Assembly (NCBI GenBank): GCA_000469685.2
Contig: LS997564.1
Location: 41,434,240 to 41,498,239 of the forward strand
Length of the DNA: 64,000 nucleotides
Source: Haemonchus contortus
Lineage: Eukaryota; Nematoda; Chromadorea; Rhabditida; Trichostrongylidae
Direction of reading: 5' to 3'
The notes under the pieces are model-generated. The model worked only from the letters and a program-made list of their open reading frames with translations. It searched no databases and was not told the origin of the DNA. A program made the position numbers and the translations under genes. Below, piece by piece: positions 46,101 to 55,600 of the stretch (positions are counted from its first letter, which is position 1; the number at the start of each line of letters is the position of its first letter).

Positions 46101-46759
46101 GGAACGAATTTGTCGCGTCGCGGCGAGAGACGTCGCGCGCGAAGGAACGTAGCAGAATGCAGCAGCAAATAAGAAATACAGGAACAAAAGAACTAGCAGT
46201 AGAATCATGCCAAAAGTAATAATCGCATATCGACTGGGCTGCATGAAGAACGCTAGAACTGTAATAACGAGGCAAATGGTTCGCGACAGCCGCGTGCGGC
46301 GATCGATTGCACAAGACCGTTCTTACTGTCCGTCTCCCTCGATGATGCGATATTGCTATAATGAGCCATTTTCTTTTACTCTTACCCCGTCGTTATTTAT
46401 AGGCGACTTTCAAATCAGAAGCTGGTGAAATGAATCGTCTAATGCGGAAACACCCCATGATGGAAGCGTGGTTCGTTCATAGTGTAAGTATATTCTCCTT
46501 GTGAGCTTTTCTACTTTTTTGTACTTATGTAAGACACTTAGTTACCTTCAAAAGCTTCCAGGGACTGACAGCGGACCCTTGTGATTTGGCTTGTTTATCG
46601 ACAGATCGCCAACAGGGCTGTATAGTATCTGAAGAGGGCTGCCGAGTGGCACTGTTCCGGGTCCAAAATTCATCTGTTGATGAGCAGCCTTCTACGTTGC
46701 TGACCGAGGCTCCAGTTCAACGGCCAGCACTTCAGCTGCTTACGCATCACACTCGTTAA
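37127..46759 (+). CDS. emb-30: Anaphase-promoting complex subunit 4 (APC4)
   Basis: APC4 is a scaffold subunit of the APC/C ubiquitin ligase needed for the metaphase-anaphase transition. Exons: 37127-37192, 38900-39001, 39434-39664, 39788-39874, 40024-40128, 40188-40266, 40675-40793, 40873-40948, 41010-41184, 41234-41315, 41377-41477, 42045-42316, 42434-42646, 42909-43029, 43393-43476, 43663-43770, 44210-44305, 44401-44592, 44677-44816, 45251-45380, 45438-45533, 45633-45704, 46403-46483, 46562-46759. Recognised by the N-terminal WD40-like repeats (VQFVQWNPCSDLLALASRKG; CVESMTWSPDGAILAVAMND) and the helical APC4 domain (GGIRIQAKCAEMTQAATSNL, QLVRWMSLLTPLL). Predicted length is about 1,008 aa, close to my recollection of nematode EMB-30 and longer than the vertebrate protein of about 808. 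The 42045-42316 exon needs one extra base at an A6 run (42103-42108) to stay open. All other joins keep phase. Confidence 0.9.
41650..41935 (+). repeat. SINE-like (tRNA-related) repeat in an emb-30 intron
   Basis: It begins with TGTGGCAAGTGGCCCA, similar to a pol III A box, followed about 40 bp later by GGTCGGATCCCGG, similar to a B box. A non-tRNA body (GGGTTGGCTAATTGGTACC, GTCTGGGAGGATAAAACACT) follows. I recall similar sequence as a common dispersed repeat in hookworm DNA, but this is memory, not a search. It lies in the intron 41478-42044. Confidence 0.5.
42103..42108 (+). other. Apparent 1-base frameshift site in emb-30
   Basis: Upstream of this A6 run the exon reads ...SMREFVEKK in frame. 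Downstream, the protein-like frame (QVLERVLFIEHFKTLLIPKG, then SGLVALLRGQLSAAARSLAF) is offset by one base and reaches the next donor in the correct phase. Seven A residues would keep one frame throughout. Confidence 0.8.
45799..46058. mobile_element. Mutator-like foldback MITE in an emb-30 intron
   Basis: Arms of about 100 bp are inverted copies: GTGCGATTCGTGCGATTC, then GCGCGGCAAATTGCGCGGCG and CGCCTACTATTGG, with about 45 bp between them. GCTTTCATCA flanks both sides (45789-45798, 46059-46068), a 9-10 bp target duplication characteristic of Mutator-like elements. The right terminus in complement starts GGGTGTGATGCGATTCG; the left starts GGGGGACGTGCGATTCG. Open frames over it are artefacts of CpG-rich repeat sequence. 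Confidence 0.85.
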
Positions 46760-46839
46760 TGACCGGTATCAGGCATACATAATTATTCTCATTTCCTTAA
46801 TTTTCGTTCACTTCTGCCATATTTCTGCTACATTACTCC

Positions 46840-46845
46840 AATAAA
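46840..46845 (+). terminator. Polyadenylation signal of emb-30
   Basis: AATAAA lies 81 bases past the emb-30 stop codon. Confidence 0.8.
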
Positions 46846-47269
46846 TGAGTCATACGAAAAAAGTAGCTATCTAGTAAGAAAACACAAAATGTCTCTTTCT
46901 ACGGTGCTTTACAGAGTAGGACAGGTAGTAGTGCCTACTCATTAAAAGCTTTCTCACTTATGAATGTCGAACTTTACTCATTGTTCCTTTCTCTTCAACA
47001 TATTCGTTCTCTTTCCACATTTCGAAGTAGTAGAGGGGATTCGAAAGCTCTTTGCGCTGAAAGCATGTCATTGCATCTCGAGTTGGATAAGACGTCCAGA
47101 CTGAAATCAGTTGAATGTTTACAGGTTCCGTTTACTCCCAGGGCAATTTCGATTTTTGGTGAAATTTTGAACGAATTGATTTCTTAGCTAAACAGACAGT
47201 CTAGCTAAACTAAATTCCAAATTATTTTTAGGATCACAGACTATGTCTGGAAACAGTAAATAAAATTGT

Positions 47270-47715
47270 TGACAGGCCCGGTGCCCATAAATCCATCGGT
47301 CGGTCAGCATTCACACCACACTTTGTGTCGTAGGGGCCGTAGGGGGTTGAGAGGTGTTTGCACGGGGCAGACTACCTTAGTGTGCTGCGGAGAACACCGT
47401 TAGGATAACATAGTGGGTGTTTGGGGCTGTTAGACTTGAAAACGCGCGTTGAAGAGTATGCGAGCTAGCGATTGTAACGTAATTTCTAGAAGAGATAACG
47501 ACGGCTCGATCCGCTCGGCCATACGCCGATGTAACGGGAGGTTTAGCAGAGCGGTCGTAGCATGTGCGACATTTTTTTCAGAGGCAGTCACACCTTCGTT
47601 GCATTGTTCTCCAGATTGTGTTTCATTTTGAGATATCGCTTGTCATTTTGTTACCATTCGTTTGTGTTGTGTTACGTTATAGTAACCGCCCTCCCTCGTG
47701 GATAAATTCAGTTGA
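47270..47715 (+). repeat. Dispersed non-coding repeat, copy 1
   Basis: Two segments recur in the same order at 51075-51250. One is a GTGCCCATAA...CGGTCGGTCAG block (47281-47307). The other is GTTACGTTATAGTAACCGCC followed by CTCCCTCGTGG (about 47671-47701). About 365 bp separate them here, against about 85 bp in copy 2. No coding content. Confidence 0.6.
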
Positions 47716-48075
47716 TACGTAAGTTGTTTATTGTTTGTTAGTGTCACTAGAAACATCGTGCAGTGTGAAGAAGAAAAACTGTTCTAAAAGAAAAAAATTC
47801 GTTGGTTCTATCCATCTGCTATTGAACTACACTACAGCAGTGTTGATTCAATGTGGGCATTCAGCTCTTACAGGAACCTTGCTGAGGTTCCTAGCTCGAA
47901 CAAATGGTCCTGATGCAAAGCAACTCCCTGGCCCCATCCAGCCGTGCAGTCTTCCTGCCCAAGATCTCATGTGTATGTGGTAGGTAAAGGATTTCTATTG
48001 TCAGATAGGGTCGTGCCGTGAAATGAAATATATTGTCTGTGAAAATCCGGGTCAATCGCATTTTTTTCACTGGCT

Positions 48076-48125
48076 GCTTTCATACTTCGACGTGCGTGCC
48101 GGCACGCACATCGAAGTATGAAAGC
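48076..48125. repeat. 50-bp near-perfect palindrome
   Basis: GCTTTCATACTTCGACGTGC meets its complement around a GCCGGC centre. It has the same terminus (GCTTTCATACT) as the hairpin at 48979-49065, so both probably belong to one small MITE family. Confidence 0.85.
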
Positions 48126-48399
48126 ATCGAAACAAACGTCTATATGGGGTTATGCTGGTGTTGCGTTGTTTGACGGCAGTCACTTTGGCCCCAGCAAAAC
48201 TTACAATGGAAATGTTTGTCGATGTGAGCAACTTGACAATGAGTAATTTTTAAATGATTATTGTTTTCTGACTTGTATTTTTCCTTTCTAATTTCTACAC
48301 GCTAACGTAGTGTCCTAAATGTTTTTTTGGCAGAAGTTTACTGTTGAACATCTCCACAGCTCCTTCAAGGTTATTTCTTTCCATTCGAGATGATGTGGT

Positions 48400-48450
48400 G
48401 CCGTAAAATGCCACTGTAAAGGAAACTCTTTTACATTGGCATTTTACGGC
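48400..48450. repeat. 51-bp hairpin
   Basis: GCCGTAAAATGCCACTGTAAA-like left arm and TTTACATTGGCATTTTACGGC-like right arm are separated by about 8 bases. Its sequence differs from the two neighbouring hairpins. Confidence 0.85.
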
Positions 48451-48978
48451 TCAACTTTTACTCAACATTGCATTGTAATCGATGCCAGCATGATCTGCCC
48501 TGTTGATCTTGATGCGAAAACCTATTGCGTCACTGAATTGAGCTGAGAACCGATGGTCAGCGGAAAATGATTGTGTCCCCATCATGAAATAAGAGGTACT
48601 CCTACTCTTCCATCTGTTGTTATTGTCGTTTTTCATTCAGATTTTCTTTTTGCAAGGATTCTGTTGGAGCAACATCGGTTCAGATCGATTCTAAAAAGGG
48701 ATGAAATCGAAGGGTACTCACAGCTAGCGACAGACGGATGGTTTACTCGCACGAATGAGAATGTTGGATAACAAGAGTAATGCTGTGTAAGGTAAGTTGT
48801 TACCATTTCGAAATGCTTTATTCTGGAATATTTACGAATTTTTCTTGAGTTGAGGTGTATCTTGGTGATCTAGCTCACCAGTGTTACCTGCTTGTTGTTT
48901 TCTTCGTTGTTTGTATAATGTTAGGCCATTGATCTGGCTATTACAGCAGAGATAAGTACTTATCTGCTGATACTGGGC

Positions 48979-49065
48979 GCTTTCATACTAGATGCGGGTA
49001 CCCGTTCTGAGTTGCAGAAAACGCACCACGGGTACCCACATTTAGTATGAATGCGTCCACTTAGT
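48979..49065. repeat. Hairpin element with GCTTTCATACT terminus
   Basis: The left arm GCTTTCATACTAGATGCGGG continues into TACCCGT. The right arm begins ACGGGTACCCACATTTAGTA and ends ATGAATGC. About 30 bases form the loop. The terminus matches the palindrome at 48076. Confidence 0.8.
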
Positions 49066-49371
49066 AATAAGGGAACCCATTGATTCGTTCCGATTTCCGT
49101 GCTCTCTTTCTTGTTTGTACATCGCTGTTGGAACATGGACCTAGCTGGGGAAAGTACGAGCGCAGTGGGAGGTCACTCGAGGACAGGAATTAACAGAAAG
49201 AAAACAAAACATAAAAGGAAAGCACACACATTCTCTGAGGGAAAATGATTTTGGAAAAAGTCAACGTCTACTCATTCGTTTCTTCTCAGCGGATGTGCAT
49301 CATTCCCTTCTGCTGTACATTCCTTTCCTATAGTCGCGTTTGCCGCTGTATTTACTGCAGCCATGTATGTA

Positions 49372-50938
49372 CAGTACCGTTCAAAAAGAAATCACCTTCA
49401 ACCTTTTTTGCCATAACTCATCTCAAACTCAATGTTTTTGACTGATTTTTTGGTATGTTGTCAACAGTAATGATATTCAATGTATCCATCATAGAACTCA
49501 CAAAACCCCTTTTTATTTCGTTTAAAAGCCCACTTTTCACATTTGTTCTGAACAGGACAAAATAACATCAGTTTCAATAATTTAATATAAATCACTTGAC
49601 TTGAACGCTATCATCATGAGAATGAAACCTAATTAACTACTCGTCTTATACTTTGTAGTGAAGCCGTTGGCATCGATGACGGCTTGGTATCTGCGGGGCA
49701 TTGGTTCGACCAACTTGTCGATCAGGCACTCATCGATTCCCTTCCATTCCTCTTCAAATAGGCCAAGTTTCTGAGCAGCATTTGTGACTGTTTCACCGGC
49801 TATCCTTTTCTTGAGGTCTTGCCACGAGGGTCCATTGATGTTTAGGTCAGGGGACTGGCTGGTTCAGTCAAGGGATCGAATTCCCCGATGAGCGCGCCCC
49901 TTCTAGATCTGTGTCTGGGGTCGTTATCTCGCTGGAATTAAATTTTCTTCCGTGCACACGACGGGAGAAAGATAGCGTGGATTTTTCCAAAATGTCTACG
50001 TACATCTGCTAGGCCGCAGTGGTGAGAATAAGGTGCATGGACCCCATGCTTAGACTCGGAGACCATCCCCAAACCTATACTGAGCCGACACCATGCCTGA
50101 GTGTTGTCAAATGGTACTTGGGGTCGGAACTTGTGTTTTAAAAAGTCGTCTACGAACGAAACTCGAGTGAACCAAGCAAAACAATCTTTGACTACTCGCT
50201 CTAGATGACTTCGCGTCATTGATCGAAGATCCAGTTTAGGTGCTAACGCGCCCATTAAAGTCGAGCTCGTCTGTTTTTTTAGGGATCCAGATACTTTCTG
50301 ACAAGACTTCCTCCATACATTCCAGCAACCCATAGGCGTCTGTTGATGGTACCTCTAGATGATAGCGCCGTCGCCGTCGTCGATATCTCGGCCATTATAT
50401 CGGAAGATGCTCGTCTGGGATCTTGAGCCGATGCACAAATGATCTTCCTATCGTCCTCAGGAGCGGCAATCCGTAACCTTCCCGAGCTGGCTCGCTTGAT
50501 AGGGCCTATGAGAGACTCAATACCTTTGATAGCCTTCGTAATCGTAGACACTGGTACAGCAAACAGCCTTGGATGTTGAGCATGGGTCGGTTTTTGCTTA
50601 GTGCCCCTGGCAATGGCGGAGAGCTGCTCCAAGATCAGGAAGCGATAGCCACAGTTTTGTCTCTTCATTGAGAGCGATTAGCTAACAGAATAGAAGGCTC
50701 ACCAATATTTCTAGACTCGAAAAACATAATGAATCTTACTTAGACAACATGCTCCTTTCGCAAGTTTTATGAAAAAAAATTCACTCACTTGGCCGAAAGT
50801 GAGCTACCGCCAATTCTGCGTACCAGAAGAGTCGGTAATGTTTGATAAGTGTGCTGTCAAAAAATCGGGTAAAACGATTGAGTTCAAGATGAGTTATGGA
50901 AGAAAAGGTTCAAGGTGATTTCTTTTTGAACGGTACTG
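49372..50938 (-). mobile_element. Decayed Tc1-like transposon
   Basis: Terminal repeats begin CAGTACCGTTCAAAAAGAAA and the same in complement at the right end, with TA on both sides. Transposase remnants are on the minus strand. A broken N-terminal helix-turn-helix part is at 50279-50668, with IKRASSGRLRIA before a TINRRLWVAGMYG-like piece. A middle part follows at 49938-50333, and the C-terminal end near 49650-49870 includes SQSPDLNINGPSWQDLKKRI and KLVEPMPRRYQAVIDANG. Frame breaks show it is inactive. At 1.57 kb it is near the full length of Tc1-like elements. Confidence 0.95.
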
Positions 50939-51027
50939 TATAGTTACGTTGCCCTTTTAGTATCGCTCCCCTGGACTATTTTCACCGGAGTCATTCAGTG
51001 CCGGACTCTTAGGCTTTTGGGTTGATA

Positions 51028-51040
51028 GGGGGGGGGGGGG
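51028..51040 (+). repeat. Poly-G run (13 bases)
   Basis: Homopolymer immediately upstream of the second dispersed repeat copy. Confidence 0.9.
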
Positions 51041-51074
51041 AGGATGAACGTAAAGGGGGGTCTCCAGAAAGCCT

Positions 51075-51250
51075 GCGACACCCAGTGCCCATAAGTTAGT
51101 GGGATCGGCCAGTCAGGGTCTACTCAGCTCCTTACAAAACAGCGAGAGATGCAAATTGCTTCCACTTGCTATGCACTTACCTGCATGCGCTTAATACTTA
51201 GATCTCGTTACGTATATAGTAATCGCCTTCCCTCATGGGAATTCCATTAG
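51075..51250 (+). repeat. Dispersed non-coding repeat, copy 2
   Basis: Contains CAGTGCCCATAAGTTAG with CGGCCAGTCAG, then GTTACGTATATAGTAATCGCC with TTCCCTCATGG, in the same order as copy 1 at 47270-47715 but with most of the intervening sequence missing. The two copies lie on either side of the Tc1-like element. Confidence 0.6.
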
Positions 51251-52160
51251 TTCCGGTACTTCGAGTATTGATAAGAACTTGGTGCAGTAGCAAGTGGAAA
51301 AAGCTGTCACGTTCCCGGAAAGATGACAGTTGGTTCTTTCTCCCCCCTGCGGTTATCTGCACTTGTCAGTTCTTCTGCTGGGTTGTTTTACAGTGGTGTA
51401 TTTTCCTTAAGAAACGACAGAAGCGCGAGGGCTCTGTTGTCGGTATTTCTCTTTGCTTATCTCTCAAATGACGGTTTTTTAACACGAGCGAGTGGTGCAC
51501 AGAAACATGGCACAACACTTTAAAACAAACAGATGGAACATGATCATCAAATGAGAGCGCTCCTGGCGCTACCATAGTGAAACAACAGAGTTTTCAAAAT
51601 TTTCGAAAACAACGATGTTGAGCAGACAAAATGCAAATATGAGCAAGTAAAATCTCAAGATTATCACAACAAGTTGGAGCAGATCTGAATCACACCGGCG
51701 AATCAATGACAGATATATTTCGTAAATAATGCTAATGGGCATGGTTCAGAAACCGCAATCGGAACGCGGCGACCCTTAGGATGCCTTACACGCCTGTCCT
51801 TCTGTCAATCAATACTGATCGATACTTTTTTACCCGAAGCTTTGTCGCTGACAATTCCACTTGGTTTTTTTATACCATGGCCAAGCTTATGTGCCAGATT
51901 CTGCTTCAGGCAGGGTGGTTCTGGGTGGTAATATACAGAGAAAATCTGTGTTCAAGTTGTCCTGCAAATTGAGGTCTAGTGGTGGGGCTTATGAAGCCCC
52001 TTATTCCATCTGGCCCGATCTTGCTTCCGACCTAGCTTTTTGTGAAGGGCGGTATAAGTTGACGCTATTCTGGACAGTGGACACCCTGGGCGTGCCAGAA
52101 TGGTTTCCAAGGCATTAATTGAACCCTTGAGGAAATGAATTCACTTGCTGATCCTATCTC

Positions 52161-52243
52161 CCCACCCCCCCCCCCCTTCCCCTCCCCCCTCCCCGACACA
52201 CACACATACACACATACCCACATACACATTCACATACACACTC
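52161..52243 (+). repeat. C-rich tract and CA-rich microsatellite
   Basis: A run of C with interspersed T and A (about 52161-52192) passes into CACACA/CATACA repeats, just downstream of the sbp-1 3' end on the opposite strand. Confidence 0.9.
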
Positions 52244-52629
52244 TTGATCAGATAAGATTGATAACAACTCATATACGACGTAAAAATTCAGCAACCGAAT
52301 CTATCGCAGTTCTGCAGCGACCCATTCGTTTGCTGAATTGAGGTAATTTGTTCGAAACACATGTAAACTTAGCTGAACACAACCAGTCAGTATGGGAATT
52401 GGTTAATATAGGAATCAGTACAGGAAAAGTAAACAATTTGGTACAAGATATTCACGTAAGGTTGTTGTATAACATTGAGATCAATAAAGCCAAACGGGCA
52501 AAGTAACAAGAACTCATTGGCTTGGTTTTGCCAATGTTTCCCTGTGTTCAGCTCTGGGAACAGTTTGGCAGGGGAACCGTCTTTTTTGTTCTCAGAATCG
52601 TGCCGTGCGCTTTTTCATGCATGGCTGGG

Positions 52630-55600
52630 CTACTTCACTCTCTCGCACATTCGTGGAATTTCGTCGTGCAATTTGCATAGCACATGCAGATGGAAAGGAT
52701 CCGGTTGTTGGGCTCGAGTGTAGGTAACTCGTCCACTGACCTTAAACAAAAGAGAGAACACAATGAGAACTCTCAGCAGTTGAAGAAAGGACGAACCGCG
52801 TCGTAGCGTTCTTTTCGTATACGACATACAGCTGTCCAGGTATGAAGCGGATTGGCACCGTTGAGCATACGTGATGTCAGCTGGTAAGTAGCAAGCTGAA
52901 ATTAACGTCATGGCAATCTTATGTGACGGAAGGTATTGCCAAAATAAGTAAGCTTGTGAAAGGTCTCTCTCTTGGTAGAATGGCACCCACCGATGGGTGG
53001 CAGTCGCGCAGGAAAAAAGGAAGTATTATGTTCCCATGGGCGTCGAGATGTCACTGCCATCAAAGGGTTGATGAGGGATGCCGGAACTTCTCCTCGAATG
53101 CCCATTCCCAAGCGGCAAAGGTCACGCAGCGACTACAAAGTGCGCAACTAAGCGCGATCAAGTGCGGCCAACGCGACGCCGTTTTCGGGGAGAAGATACC
53201 GGACCCGCTAAAGAGATAGGGTAACGAGATGGAGGTGAAAACTCACTCGACTCCCTCGCTCGCCTGCTCCATGGAGATGAAGATGCGTGTAGTGATTGCA
53301 GGCTTCTTGGTAGAGTGTTCGATAATCCGCCCGAGCATGCTGACACCAATATGGGATCTGTGGCTCAAGATCCTGACGCCAAGCGTCTAATAAAGACGAC
53401 ATAACCCATTCGTATGCGAGACGATGCAGTTTTTCCTGAAAATACTTCCTTGGTTACACGCTGAGTCATCTTCTACGCTTTATCAACCTTCTCACCTGCA
53501 ACTGGCTGACTTCCAAGGTGCATTCACGTGCACAAACCATCCGCAATTGCTCCAGTGCCTTACGTGAATGAATGAAGACAAATTTGCCGAAATTCACATT
53601 GTCTCTGTCATCGATGCACAACTTTCGACAACAGAATGCATGTCCAAGCGCAAGCGCCAGGGGACTGGAATAAGATCAAAGGTACTAGGCTATCGTCACG
53701 CAGCAACCCTTACTACAAATCACCTGTTTAGTAGCTCCGGTGGGCATCGCCTAACGACGGCGTAGTGCTGCTTGGCCTTTTCACGTAGTCCTTGCTTCCA
53801 AAGTAGTGCACACGTGAAGACGTGCGTCCACCAAGTGCACATAGCATCGCCTTCGGTGATCATTGTGGCACAATCTGTGATGAATAATTCAAGAAACATC
53901 CTATCACACGTGAGGGCAACTCATTTGAAGCATCGCCCAAATTGGAAGTTTGCAGCGCAAAACTCACCCCAGTTGTTCTCCTTTTTAGGGAGACCGTTCG
54001 AAGTAGAGATGCTAACAAGAAGTCGTGAAACATCGACGATGTCAATATCTTTTGCAGTGTTCTCTCCGCTCAGTTCATTAGCTAATAATGTTAGTAGCCG
54101 TAGTTTGAATGCGGCACGAAGTCGTGAAAGCACATCTCCTAAATAGAGATTCGAAAGCAGTACTGAGGGATGGAACAGTCGAACACACAAGGTAATATGC
54201 TACGAGAAAGAGAACAACTTCGGGACAAACCAACCGTCATATTCGCCAATGATTGGTGACAGAGACAACTTCTTTGCATTTAGCTCTTTTCGCATTGCTT
54301 CCACATCCGACAGGAACTCCCGAGACAACGGATGAAATACCCATTGCAAACCGCTCACCTTGAAAGAAGAGACTGTGAACGAGCGATACTGAGTAGTTAA
54401 TTTTTGCCAGAAAAGGTCATATATGACAGGTGCCAGTGGCCTCATTCGCAAAGTGATCGTTTTTTCCTTGACTCCATGCACGTCAATTCACAATTTGGCC
54501 AACAGGCTGTGTCGTAGGAATTGTGGATCTACTTTTCGGAAACAAGAGAAAACTATTTCTTGATAGCACAGAATTAGAGCTGGGGCGACCATCTCGAGGG
54601 TGGATAGAGCTCGAGGGCAACTCACTGTTTCTTCATCCGCTCGTCGTATATGTCGCCGTGCCCGTTTATAGAAATATGGCGAGAAAATCGATGCGAGAAA
54701 TGGTGGAAGGCAAAGTCGGGTTCTGTAACGGCGTAGATGTGAATTTTTTTTAAATTATATGCCATTAAAGTTCGAAACCTGATAGCAGCAGCGATGTAGA
54801 TATCAGCCAAGACGTTTCTCGGCAAACCATCTATCGATGCACCGGCACTTTCGGCTAGATTCACGGCCGACAAAGCTAAGTATAACCCGGAAACGCCTTC
54901 GTTTGACTCGTCAACGCCCAGTAGATGCAACTATAACATACGTATGAGTGGTTCCACTGAACAGCCTTTGAGACTAGCTCAAATGAGGCGATGGTGCGTC
55001 GTTCGCCATGAAAGTCGAATCTTTTTGATTTTGACCTACCTGATGCATTTTATGGTAAATCACTGCAGTGTGAGCATGGCTTTTGCACACGACCGTCACT
55101 GGTTTTCCAGCATCTCGCCTTCGTCGAGAGAACCATCTATAAATATACTGGATGTATGAATGAAAGGACTATACTGCAACACCTCGTCGCTACCGCACAT
55201 AAGGTGGCTCAATCGACTGGCCATTACTAACCTGCCAATCCAAAGGCCATTCAGTGTATGCCGTATGATCTGCCAGACAACTGAGAGTGCTTGTTCAACA
55301 CCGGCTGATGGTAGTGGTCGTTCCAGGATCTGAAAAGAAGAAACCTATCCTATGAAAGTTGGTCATTTTGGACTATCATCTGGAGATTCGAACTTGCACA
55401 GTTTTCGGAAGCTTTTGGTATCATTTTCTAAAACACCTTTTTCTCAACTACCTGTAAGCATTCAATGTACTGCCGCTGTGCTTCTCGTATATTTCCAACG
55501 TTTGCCTCTTCGCGCGCTCGTGATCGAAGCGTAAGGAACACACGCCAAGAGCGCGATTTGAAGTCCTGAAAAAGCACCTTCTTTGGTAGTTGGGAAAAGC

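Larger units (their letters stand above)
46846..52629. other. Repeat-rich intergenic region between convergent emb-30 and sbp-1
   Basis: No protein-coding gene recognised apart from transposon remnants. It holds three short hairpin elements, a Tc1-like transposon, two related non-coding repeats, G and C homopolymers and a CA-rich microsatellite, each listed separately. Confidence 0.6.

Noticed and set aside
45948..46314. Three overlapping minus-strand frames and one plus-strand frame
   Set aside because: They are caused by the CpG-rich arm of the Mutator-like foldback element in an emb-30 intron.
53772..54146. 124-codon plus-strand frame
   Set aside because: It is antisense to exons of the SREBP C-terminal domain.
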